Positions 1 to 6,834 of a DNA stretch of 7,753 bases are shown here, piece by piece (position 1 is the first letter of the stretch; every line of letters starts with the position of its first letter). Both the position numbers and the translations under genes were made by a program. The notes below the pieces were generated by a model. That model had not been told where the DNA came from. It ran no database searches and worked only from the letters and a program-made list of their open reading frames with translations. Source of the stretch: Parachlamydia sp. (GTDB lineage: Bacteria > Chlamydiota > Chlamydiia > Chlamydiales > Parachlamydiaceae); contig JAJTHR010000217.1 of assembly GCA_021298935.1 (NCBI GenBank), positions 1-7,753 on the forward strand, given 5' to 3'.

Positions 1-162
1 AACAAATGTTGCAACGTCGGTTCTATTTTTTTCTATCTAAAAACTATTCCCTCTTAAAATTAAAAATATTTATTTGATTAATTGCCCAATTACGTCTGGC
101 AACTGAGCGAAAGTTCTCTCAGGGAAGTGAACACAGCCAAAAATTTAAAGACCTATCCGCGC

Positions 163-237
163 GTGGTATAATTGGCAGGTGCATTTTTTTTATTTAAAAA
201 TTTTGCACCTCGCGTCAATTTACAAACCACTTTTTTT
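163..237 (+). terminator. Long imperfect hairpin followed by T7 (candidate terminator or sRNA 3' end)
   Basis: Three blocks pair in register: GTGGT (163-167) with ACCAC (226-230), AATTG (170-174) with CAATT (216-220), and AGGTGCA (177-183) with TGCACCT (204-210). Short internal loops separate the blocks and an AT-only loop of 20 bases closes the top. Seven T residues (231-237) follow directly on the + strand, which is the layout of a rho-independent terminator reading rightwards. The other strand lacks a T run after the stem. It could end a transcript entering from the left or a small RNA encoded in this spacer. A hairpin-type repeat element is an alternative. Confidence 0.45.
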
Positions 238-341
238 ATGTCTATTCTCAATAAAAAATCGATTTTAATTATTTATATTTCATAATTATTTAATTTAATA
301 TTTTAGTTTTAACTTAATTTTTTTTAATTATTTTATGACTC

Positions 342-369
342 TTGACACAAAATTTAAAAATACTAAAAT
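342..369 (+). promoter_or_regulatory. Sigma70/sigma66-type promoter of htpG
   Basis: A perfect TTGACA (342-347) and TAAAAT (364-369, five of six matches to TATAAT) are separated by 16 bases. Transcription would start near 376 and give a leader of about 26 bases before the htpG ATG. I see no CIRCE (HrcA) operator and no convincing sigma32-type element around it: a CTTGAAA at 376-382 has no partner -10. The sequence therefore suggests housekeeping expression rather than HrcA control. Confidence 0.55.
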
Positions 370-390
370 TGAATTCTTGAAAACTATGCT

Positions 391-395
391 AGGAG
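391..395 (+). promoter_or_regulatory. Ribosome binding site of htpG
   Basis: AGGAG lies six bases before the ATG at 402, a standard Shine-Dalgarno spacing, and supports that start codon. Confidence 0.75.
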
Positions 396-401
396 CAGAA
401 A

Positions 402-2246
402 ATGGAAAAAGGAACCCTTGAAATCCACAGTGAAAATATTCTTCCCATTATAAAAAAATGGCTTTACTCCGACAAAGACATTTATGTGCGTGAATTAGTC
501 TCAAATGCTTGCGACGCCATTCAGAAAGTTAAAATTCTACGCGACCAGGGAGAGGTAGAGGCAAAAGATGAAGATTTCCGCATTGACATCCAAATTGACA
601 AAGAGGCGAGGATCTTACGGTTTAGCGATAATGGTATCGGAATGGATGCTGAAGAGGTCAAAAAATACATTGCACAGATTGCCTTTTCTGGAGCTGAAGA
701 GTTCTTAAGCAAGTATAAATCCGAAAATGAAAATGATCAGATCATCGGCCATTTTGGACTTGGTTTTTACTCTGCTTACATGGTTGCCGATAAGGTGGAA
801 ATCAATACCCTGTCCTACAAGCCGGGGGCCGAGCCTGTATTGTGGATCTGCGATGGTTCTTCGGATTACGAATTAGGTAGCGGCAAGCGGGCTGAAAGGG
901 GAACAGACATTTCCCTCTTTATTGGTAAAGAACATGACGAATGCCTTGACCAAGCGCACATCAGGCAGGTCCTGACCCAGTACTGCTCCTTCCTGCCCTA
1001 TCCGATCTACCTGGATGGCGAGCGGATCAACGAAAAAGATCCCTTATGGATTAAGCCCGCTTCGGAATGTACAAAAGAAGATTATTTGAATTTTTACCAC
1101 AAGCTTTACCCGATGGAAGAGGATCCTCTCTTTTGGGTGCACCTGAATGTGGATTATCCTTTCAATTTGAAGGGGATTTTATACTTCCCCAAAATGCGCA
1201 AAGACTTTGATTATAACAAAAGCAGCGTCAGCCTTTACTGCAACCGGGTGTTTGTTTCCGATAATTGCAAAGACTTAATCCCGAATTACCTGACAGTCTT
1301 AAAAGGGGTGATCGATAGCCCGGATATCCCCCTGAACGTATCCCGCAGCTATCTACAAATGGACCGGACTGTGCGTCAGCTGGCTAGCCACATTTCCAAA
1401 AAAGTGTCAGACAGCCTAAATGTCCTCTATAAAACGGAAAGAGAGCGCTACATTGCCGCCTGGCAGGATATCTCCTTTATTTTAAAGCTAGGCATTCTGG
1501 AGGATGAAAAATTTTATGAGAGGGTAAAAGACATTCTTATTTGGCAAAATACGAATAAAGAATGGCGCACTTTGCATGAGTATCTTGAGTCCAATCAGGA
1601 GAAAGCAAGGAATAAAGTCTTTTACACCATTGATGAGAAGCATGCAGGACCGGTACTCGGGATTTATAAGGATAAGGGGATTGAGATCTTCATTGCCAAT
1701 AGCCCCCTCGACTCCTATTTAATCCATTTTTTGGAAAATAAAATGGCTCCTGTCACCTTTCAGCGCATTGATGCGGAGTTGCATGAGAATTTAGTCGATA
1801 AAAGCCGTGAGAAAACGATCCTGGATGCAGATGGGAGGACGGAAGCTTCCAAGCTGGCAGACTTTATCAAGTCCAAGCTGGAGAGCGATTCCATTGAGGT
1901 CGAGGCAAAGAGCCTTGCATCCGATGCCTTACCAGGCTTTATTATGATGGATGAAAAGCAGCGCCGCATGCGGGAATACATGAGCCGGCTTGACCCGGAA
2001 GAGCGCGGTAGGGAAATGCCTTTTTTCAATAAAAAGACTTTTGTCGTTAACACAAATAATCCTCTGATCGAGGCGATTCATCAGCTGGACAGGCAAAATC
2101 CGGAGCTTGCCAAAGAGCTCACCCAGCAGGTGTATGAGCTAGCTTTACTTTCCCAAAGGGAAATGGATCCGCATGATTTGCATGAATTTGTCAATCGCAC
2201 GAACCGTGTTCTTGAGGCCTTAGCGAAGCAAGCATTAAATAAGTAA
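402..2246 (+). CDS. htpG: Molecular chaperone HtpG (bacterial Hsp90)
   Basis: This is a cytosolic ATP-dependent homodimeric chaperone that remodels client proteins. At 614 residues it has the normal length (E. coli HtpG is 624). The N-terminal GHKL ATPase domain (about 1-210) shows ELVSNACDA (31-39, with E31 and N35 in the nucleotide-binding and catalytic helix), DNGIGM (76-81) and GHFGLGF (116-122), then RGTDI (166-170). The middle domain follows (about 225-480) and carries IPLNVSR (309-315), whose R315 matches the conserved arginine that contacts ATP gamma-phosphate. The rest (about 500-614) is the dimerisation domain. Motifs such as SGAEEF (96-101) and the NVDYPFNLKGILYFP stretch (249-263) resemble, from memory, the Bacteroidetes-like HtpG subtype more than the enterobacterial one. 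It has a strong promoter and Shine-Dalgarno sequence, and a small membrane-protein gene follows after 14 bases. All key residues are present and no frameshift is visible. Confidence 0.97.
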   Translation: MEKGTLEIHSENILPIIKKWLYSDKDIYVRELVSNACDAIQKVKILRDQGEVEAKDEDFRIDIQIDKEARILRFSDNGIGMDAEEVKKYIAQIAFSGAEEFLSKYKSENENDQIIGHFGLGFYSAYMVADKVEINTLSYKPGAEPVLWICDGSSDYELGSGKRAERGTDISLFIGKEHDECLDQAHIRQVLTQYCSFLPYPIYLDGERINEKDPLWIKPASECTKEDYLNFYHKLYPMEEDPLFWVHLNVDYPFNLKGILYFPKMRKDFDYNKSSVSLYCNRVFVSDNCKDLIPNYLTVLKGVIDSPDIPLNVSRSYLQMDRTVRQLASHISKKVSDSLNVLYKTERERYIAAWQDISFILKLGILEDEKFYERVKDILIWQNTNKEWRTLHEYLESNQEKARNKVFYTIDEKHAGPVLGIYKDKGIEIFIANSPLDSYLIHFLENKMAPVTFQRIDAELHENLVDKSREKTILDADGRTEASKLADFIKSKLESDSIEVEAKSLASDALPGFIMMDEKQRRMREYMSRLDPEERGREMPFFNKKTFVVNTNNPLIEAIHQLDRQNPELAKELTQQVYELALLSQREMDPHDLHEFVNRTNRVLEALAKQALNK

Positions 2247-2248
2247 AC

Positions 2249-2254
2249 AAGGAG
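2249..2254 (+). promoter_or_regulatory. Ribosome binding site of the membrane-protein gene
   Basis: AAGGAG lies between the htpG stop (2246) and the ATG at 2261, with six bases of spacing. This near-perfect site is the main reason to treat the downstream reading frame as a real translated gene in the htpG transcript. Confidence 0.7.
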
Positions 2255-2260
2255 AAAAAA

Positions 2261-2734
2261 ATGCGTTTATCAGAACTACTACCTCAGCCAGCTAGAGATA
2301 TTTATAATAATTATCAATCTTTATCTGATCCTGATATCGATAATGCTTCCCGTCAAGCCAAGATTCATGAAAATTCCCAAATTTTCTCTAAAATCTTATT
2401 GGCCATCCCTGTCTACACAATAATATGGAGCACCTTCGAAGCGGCAGTTGTAAAAATGCAAGAGAGAACAGGGGCAGAACTGATTGTGGGTGGCGGCCTT
2501 TTCTTGCTGGCTCCCTCGACAAGTTGCATCGTTCTTGGAACACAGGCACTCAAAACGTCAGCTGTACTATTAATTCAGGCTATTTCGGAAAGATGTTTGA
2601 GAGATTTAAGCGTATCCATTCTGGCTCTTTTTATAGGAATCGCTTTCCTTGAAGGCTATACAAAATTTGATGGGTATCCTGAAAATTTTGTTATCAAACC
2701 TATTTCTGAACGCTTTGCTAAAGTGTTCATTTAA
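2261..2734 (+). CDS. Hypothetical multi-pass membrane protein, 157 residues
   Basis: I do not recognise the family. The N-terminal ~43 residues are polar and rich in N, S, D and Q. Hydrophobic stretches follow at about 45-64, 74-94, 97-108 and 115-131, suggesting three or four membrane segments, and the protein ends in a short partly charged tail (about 132-157). There is no cleavable signal peptide. The first two hydrophobic stretches form a pair split by a charged hinge (KMQERTGAE, 65-73), which loosely recalls the bilobed domain of chlamydial inclusion-membrane proteins, but this is weak and the extra segments argue against it. The gene has a strong ribosome binding site, follows htpG by 14 bases and probably depends on the htpG promoter. 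Its stop overlaps the stop of the convergent mfd. It looks AT-richer than htpG. That it is a gene is fairly sure; its function is unknown. Confidence 0.75.
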   Translation: MRLSELLPQPARDIYNNYQSLSDPDIDNASRQAKIHENSQIFSKILLAIPVYTIIWSTFEAAVVKMQERTGAELIVGGGLFLLAPSTSCIVLGTQALKTSAVLLIQAISERCLRDLSVSILALFIGIAFLEGYTKFDGYPENFVIKPISERFAKVFI

Positions 2735-5700
2735 GTCTTTTTTAACTCCTCAAGAATTTTCGTCTCCATTTCTTGAGGAGTTTTAAATTTAGGCATTAAA
2801 ATTTTTCTGACTTTTGTTTCCTTCCCTTGTCTCTTTTCAATCTGTAAAGACAATTTTTCCTGCTTGAGCAAAATAAAACCCTCCCGTGCCGCATAAATAC
2901 GCAGGCGCGTCAAATGATAGAGGGAAAGGGCAGGGGAGGGAGGGGTGCCGAAACGATCAATCACTTCGATCCATAACGCATCCACTTCATCCCAGGTAAA
3001 GGCATCCCCCAGCCTTTGATAAAGTTCCATACGCAAACTCACCTCGTTGACGTAATCTTCCGGCAACCTGGCATCGACGGCCAGCTCAATTTTTACTTCG
3101 TTGAAGATGCTCGGCCCTTTACCTTGCAATGCCTGAATCGTCCGCTTAAGCAGCTTACAATAAAGGTGAAAGCCAATCGAAGAGACATGGCCCGATTGCT
3201 CGACTCCCAAGATGTCGCCCGCCCCTCTGATCTCCAAATCGCGCATGGCAATTTTCATCCCGCCGCCATAGCCTGCCGATTCGGCCAGGGCTTGCATTCG
3301 TTTGCGAGTGATTTCAGGCAGCACGCGCGTGTTTTTGACGAGGAAATAGGCGTAGGCGCGGCGGTTCCAGCGCCCTACCCTTCCCCTTAGCTGGTACAGC
3401 GCTGCCAAGCCGAAATGATCGGCCTGGTCAATAAGAATAGTATTGGCATTGGGGATGTCCACCCCATTTTCAATGATGGTGGTGGCGATAAGGATGTCTG
3501 CTTTCCCGCTTTTAAAGGCATGGAAGGTGGCATCGATCTCGTCGGCATGCATTTGTCCATGCGCGATGAGTATCCTAGCTTGCGGCAATAGTTTTTTAAT
3601 GTGTGAGGCCACTGAATGAATGGTTTCCACTCGATTATGCACGATGAAGGCCTGTCCGTCCCTTGACAATTCCCTTATAAGGGCATTTTGAATCGTTTGG
3701 TCGCTCGGTTCCGTAATGACAGTTTTGATAGGCATACGGTCTTGCGGGGGGGTATTAATCACTGACATGTCGCGTGCGCCGATGAGCGACATGTAAAGGG
3801 TGCGGGGAATGGGGGTGGCAGAGAGCGTCAGGCAATCTACACCTAGCTTTATTTTTTTCAAATGCTCCTTTGCCTTAACTCCAAAGCGCTGCTCTTCATC
3901 AATGATGACAAGTCCAAGGTCTTTAAATTGGACGTCTTTGCTGATGATGCGATGGGTGCCGATGACGATGTCAACAGATCCTTCAGCAAGCCCTGCAAGC
4001 GTTTCTTTAATTTGCTTTTGGGTTTGGAACCTTGAAAGGACACCAACGCGCAAAGGAAAATTCGCTACCCGTTCGGTAAAATTGTCGAAGTGCTGCATGG
4101 CCAGGACGGTTGTAGGAACTAGGACTGCGACCTGCTTGCCTCCATCCACAACCGCTTTGAATGCTGCCCGCATGGCGACTTCTGTCTTCCCATAGCCCAC
4201 ATCACCGCAAACTAGTCTGTCCATGGCTTTATTTGAGAGCATGTCTTGTTTGATGCCGGCAATCGCTGCCAGTTGATCCTCGGTTTCGACAAAGGGAAAT
4301 TCTTCTTCAAATGACTTGACGTCAGGGCTGTCGGCCGGGTAGGCAAATCCTTCTTTGATGGCCCTTTCGGCATAATTTTTTAAAAGCTCGGACGCATAGC
4401 CTAAAATGGCTTTTTCGGTATGTTCCTTGGTTTTTTTCCAACGCCCGCTGCCAAGCGTGTGCAAGCGAGGGGTTTCTTCGCCTGAGCCAATGTATTTTGT
4501 GATCAAGTGGGCCTGATTAAAAGGGACGAATAATTTCGCTTGATCGGCATATTCGATGGTGAAAAATTCACTTTCGATTCCTAAATGATTCGTTCGCTTT
4601 TCCATGCCCATATAGCGGCCGATTCCATTGTGCAAATGGACGACCGTTTCTCCAGGTAATAAATCATAAATCTCTATAGGGGATGTGTGGTAGGTGCTGC
4701 GCAGTTTTTGCCGGCGGATACGGTAGCGATGGGTCAGCTCGGTCATCGGTAGGACGACCAGATGCTCGTCCTGAAGGACAAATCCGCTGGAAAGGTAGCC
4801 GATCTGGTAGTGGGTCTCTTTGGGCAAATGGATATTAAAAGCAGAAATTTTTTGCTGCAAGGTGCTTTCTTCCATTTCATTGCCGCATAAAAGATGGAGC
4901 TCGGCTTTTTTCGGATCAAGAGTTGCAAGCCTTAATAGAATGTCATCAGCGCTTGGCTCTCCTTCCTCTTCACGAAAAAGGTAGCCTGTCAATGTGTTGA
5001 ATGGATGGCGCCATTGCCTGGCTGTCCAACGCCGATTGAATATTTCAAATTCCAGGCGGTGGAAGGGGACTTGTGTTGAATAATAATTTTCTTTTTTATC
5101 AAGGCGTTGGACCTCGCTCATCTCCTCGATCGGCTTTTGGGAGAGGAAAATTTTTTGGAAGGGTGAGAGCTCATCTAAAAAATTTTCGATCGTCTTGAAA
5201 AATTTACTCTCGCTTCCTCTTGATAGCAGGGAAGCATAGCGATCTTCAAGGGCCAGGAGATCATCGAAAACAACCAAGGTGTTGGGCCCTAGGTAATCGA
5301 GGATGGACGCTTGGGCGGAATCCTCATCCAGCAGCTCCATTTCTTGTCCGGGTGCAATCTCAATATTTTCTATTTGCTTTACGGAGCGTTGGCCGACAGG
5401 ATCATAAATGCGAATGGATTCAATTTCATCGCCCCAAAATTCAAGGCGGTAGGGGTCCGGAGAAGAGACGGGGTAGACATCAATCAGGCCCCCTCGGATG
5501 GCAAATTCTCCTTTATCTGAGGCAATCGATTTTCTTTGATATCCCATCTTCAGTAATTTTTGGATTAATTCCTCAAAGGCAAAGGCCTGCCCCTGCCTTA
5601 ACGACAAATAAAGTTCATTAAATAGGGATGGATGAATCAATTTTTGCAGGCATGCCTGGAGGCTTGTGATAACGATATGGGATTCATTGGAAGAGGCGAC

Positions 5701-6015
5701 CTCTTTAAGCAGTTTGTAGCGCTCGCCCACAATATCGGGACTTGGAGGGATATTTTCGGAGGGGAGGGTTTCCCACGCAGGAAAGTCAACCACCTTGCGT
5801 TCGGTAAAAAAGGTAAAATCATGGAAAAGGCGCACCTCTTCCTGGCTAGCTCCAGTCAGGATGAGGATGTGTTTACCCGTCGTTTGCTGAGCGAGCGCTG
5901 AGACCAGAGCTTTAGGAGAATTCCATAACTCTTCAATCAAAATGATTTCGTCTGGATCCTGAAGGGCCTGGATTAAGGCAAGGATACGTTCGCTTTCTAA
6001 AATAGATTTAAGCAT
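2731..6015 (-). CDS. mfd: Transcription-repair coupling factor Mfd
   Basis: Mfd is a DNA translocase that pushes stalled RNA polymerase off damaged DNA and recruits UvrA for nucleotide excision repair. Its 1094 residues are slightly short of E. coli Mfd (1148). The N-terminal UvrB-like region (about 1-340) has the typical AIRGGLIDVYP (172-182) and no Walker A, as is normal for Mfd. The RNA-polymerase interaction domain (about 445-555) contains HLHNGIGRY (460-468). The RecG-like motor shows Walker A GDVGYGKTE (604-612), DEEQ (706-709), SAT (732-734), IENGVDIP (848-855) and QLRGRVGR (875-882). The C-terminal TRCF domain covers about 965-1070. The ATG at 6013-6015 is the first possible start, because an in-frame TAA lies seven codons upstream with no start codon between. 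No Shine-Dalgarno sequence is evident. The gene is intact, divergent from the SIMPL gene and convergent with the htpG-linked membrane-protein gene. Confidence 0.97.
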   Translation of the reverse strand: MLKSILESERILALIQALQDPDEIILIEELWNSPKALVSALAQQTTGKHILILTGASQEEVRLFHDFTFFTERKVVDFPAWETLPSENIPPSPDIVGERYKLLKEVASSNESHIVITSLQACLQKLIHPSLFNELYLSLRQGQAFAFEELIQKLLKMGYQRKSIASDKGEFAIRGGLIDVYPVSSPDPYRLEFWGDEIESIRIYDPVGQRSVKQIENIEIAPGQEMELLDEDSAQASILDYLGPNTLVVFDDLLALEDRYASLLSRGSESKFFKTIENFLDELSPFQKIFLSQKPIEEMSEVQRLDKKENYYSTQVPFHRLEFEIFNRRWTARQWRHPFNTLTGYLFREEEGEPSADDILLRLATLDPKKAELHLLCGNEMEESTLQQKISAFNIHLPKETHYQIGYLSSGFVLQDEHLVVLPMTELTHRYRIRRQKLRSTYHTSPIEIYDLLPGETVVHLHNGIGRYMGMEKRTNHLGIESEFFTIEYADQAKLFVPFNQAHLITKYIGSGEETPRLHTLGSGRWKKTKEHTEKAILGYASELLKNYAERAIKEGFAYPADSPDVKSFEEEFPFVETEDQLAAIAGIKQDMLSNKAMDRLVCGDVGYGKTEVAMRAAFKAVVDGGKQVAVLVPTTVLAMQHFDNFTERVANFPLRVGVLSRFQTQKQIKETLAGLAEGSVDIVIGTHRIISKDVQFKDLGLVIIDEEQRFGVKAKEHLKKIKLGVDCLTLSATPIPRTLYMSLIGARDMSVINTPPQDRMPIKTVITEPSDQTIQNALIRELSRDGQAFIVHNRVETIHSVASHIKKLLPQARILIAHGQMHADEIDATFHAFKSGKADILIATTIIENGVDIPNANTILIDQADHFGLAALYQLRGRVGRWNRRAYAYFLVKNTRVLPEITRKRMQALAESAGYGGGMKIAMRDLEIRGAGDILGVEQSGHVSSIGFHLYCKLLKRTIQALQGKGPSIFNEVKIELAVDARLPEDYVNEVSLRMELYQRLGDAFTWDEVDALWIEVIDRFGTPPSPALSLYHLTRLRIYAAREGFILLKQEKLSLQIEKRQGKETKVRKILMPKFKTPQEMETKILEELKKT
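2744..2784 (+). terminator. 13-bp inverted repeat inside the mfd 3' end, likely terminator for htpG transcript
   Basis: AACTCCTCAAGAA (2744-2756) and its exact reverse complement (2770-2782) flank a 13-base loop. On the + strand the stem runs into TTTT (2781-2784) and then AAATTT, a short but usable U tract, ten bases past the stop of the membrane-protein gene. On the - strand the stem is followed by A residues, so it should not stop mfd transcripts. The repeat lies entirely within the last codons of mfd, so it also encodes part of the Mfd C-terminus. The perfect 13-bp stem is clear; the terminator role is inferred. Confidence 0.5.
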
Positions 6016-6043
6016 TGTTTTTGAATTGTTTTTTAGTTAGCAA

Positions 6044-6071
6044 TTGACAACACGAACTGAGTAGTTTAAAT
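6044..6071 (+). promoter_or_regulatory. Candidate promoter of the SIMPL-domain gene
   Basis: A perfect TTGACA (6044-6049) is followed after 16 bases by TTAAAT (6066-6071, four of six matches to TATAAT). It sits in the 89-bp divergent spacer between mfd and the SIMPL gene and would give a leader of about 25-30 bases. The -35 match is strong, the -10 match is only fair. Confidence 0.4.
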
Positions 6072-6091
6072 AGAATCAATCAAAATAACAA
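6063..6091 (-). promoter_or_regulatory. Weak candidate promoter of mfd
   Basis: Read on the - strand, TTGTTA (6091-6086) and TAAACT (6068-6063) are spaced by 17 bases, each with four of six consensus matches. Transcription would start about 40 bases before the mfd ATG. It overlaps the candidate SIMPL promoter on the other strand. Since the gene upstream of mfd points the other way, mfd needs a promoter in this spacer, but this particular pair is only a suggestion. Confidence 0.22.
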
Positions 6092-6092
6092 T

Positions 6093-6097
6093 AAGGA
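6093..6097 (+). promoter_or_regulatory. Ribosome binding site fixing the SIMPL gene start
   Basis: AAGGA lies seven bases before the ATG at 6105 but only one base before an in-frame TTG at 6099. The spacing decides for the ATG. Confidence 0.65.
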
Positions 6098-6104
6098 ATT
6101 GCTG

Positions 6105-6818
6105 ATGAAAATTCTTTACCTCTCTCTTTTACTTGCTACGACAGTTTTGACAGCTGAAAGTGAAAAAAGAATGCCTGAGCTGACAGTGAAGGGGACAGGA
6201 GTCGCCTTGAAACTGGCCGATCAAGTTGAAATCAGCTTGGCTGTTGTCACGCAAGATGCCGATCCTCAAAAAGCTGTGCAGGTGAACAATGGCAAAATAG
6301 AAGGGGTCATTCAACAATTGAAAGGGCTCGGTTTAAATGGAGAAGAGCTTAAAACCAGCCAATACACCACTCAGCCCATCTACCGCTATCCAGATCCTAA
6401 AGAAAAGGATACAACTCCGACGATTACGCACTACGAGGTGACCCATTTATTACAAGTGAAAAGCCGGCAGCTAGCGCTTGCACAAAAAATTTTGGGGGCA
6501 GCGATTCAAGCAGGCGTCAATCGCCTGGATCAAATAGCTTTTACTTTAAGTGATCCTCAAGCTGCCAGAAAGGAAGCGATACAGCTTGCAGCGCAGCGCG
6601 CCATTGAAGATGCAAAGGTTCTTTCGCAAGCAGCCGAAGTAAAATTGATCGGTATCCTTTCCCTTGATTTGGATCCCAATCCAAATTATTATCCGACTCC
6701 GCGTCTGATGATGGCAAAAGCCGAAAATGCCGGCTCCTTCGATGTGCCGCTTGAAATTGGCCAAGTGGAGACGCAGGCGACCGTACAAATAGTCTTTGAG
6801 ATCGAATCCAAAGGTTAG
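6105..6818 (+). CDS. Secreted SIMPL-domain (DUF541, YggE/BP26-like) protein
   Basis: The family consists of exported proteins of poorly defined role; YggE of E. coli and BP26 of Brucella are known members, linked to oxidative stress and antigenicity respectively. The ATG at 6105 gives 237 residues. Residues 1-17 form a signal peptide (MK, then a hydrophobic core, probable cleavage after VLTA), so the product should be periplasmic or outer-envelope associated. The SIMPL domain fills the rest. It begins with PELTVKGTG (24-32), then a beta strand ending in VVTQDADPQKA (47-57), then LKTSQYTTQPIY (82-93). It continues with a long helical part rich in A and Q (150-178) and ends with the typical VPLEIGQVETQATVQIVFEI stretch (214-233). 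It is divergent from mfd and convergent with alaS, with a 16-bp gap to the alaS stop. No operon partner is visible, so probably transcribed alone. Confidence 0.88.
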   Translation: MKILYLSLLLATTVLTAESEKRMPELTVKGTGVALKLADQVEISLAVVTQDADPQKAVQVNNGKIEGVIQQLKGLGLNGEELKTSQYTTQPIYRYPDPKEKDTTPTITHYEVTHLLQVKSRQLALAQKILGAAIQAGVNRLDQIAFTLSDPQAARKEAIQLAAQRAIEDAKVLSQAAEVKLIGILSLDLDPNPNYYPTPRLMMAKAENAGSFDVPLEIGQVETQATVQIVFEIESKG

Positions 6819-6834
6819 ATGCTAAGCAGTTATT

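Larger units (their letters stand above)
1..401. other. AT-rich intergenic spacer upstream of htpG
   Basis: No convincing gene is visible on either strand in this stretch. Roughly bases 91-180 are clearly richer in G and C than their surroundings and can fold locally (CTGAG at 103-107 with CTCAG at 118-122, enclosed by TGGC at 97-100 with GCCA at 136-139). They are followed by a long imperfect hairpin and a T run. From about 231 to 340 the sequence is almost only A and T, apart from a 12-bp palindrome at 255-266. The htpG promoter and ribosome binding site occupy the last 60 bases. The left end gives no indication of what gene lies upstream. Confidence 0.7.

Noticed and set aside
161..183. 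GCGTGGTATAATTGGCAGG resembles a tRNA 5' half with a D-arm
   Set aside because: No anticodon stem or GTTCGAATC-type T arm follows; the next bases are an AT-only loop and the returning arm of a hairpin.
280..338. TCATAA and TTATGA as an inverted repeat framing the AT-rich block
   Set aside because: Only six bases match and the interior does not pair in register; expected by chance in such A/T-rich DNA.
376..382. CTTGAAA resembling a sigma32 -35 box before htpG
   Set aside because: No CCCCAT-like -10 follows at the right distance, and the spacing would put the start site inside the coding region.
3800..4195. 131-codon open frame on the + strand
   Set aside because: It lies wholly antisense to the mfd motor domain, whose motifs are intact, and has no recognisable domain. 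It is a shadow of the GC pattern of mfd.
5220..5621. 133-codon + strand open frame and smaller overlapping ones
   Set aside because: Antisense to the intact mfd N-terminal region, with low-complexity, implausible protein content.
6099..6101. TTG as start of the SIMPL gene
   Set aside because: The Shine-Dalgarno sequence ends one base before it; the ATG six bases later has proper spacing and gives a cleaner signal peptide.
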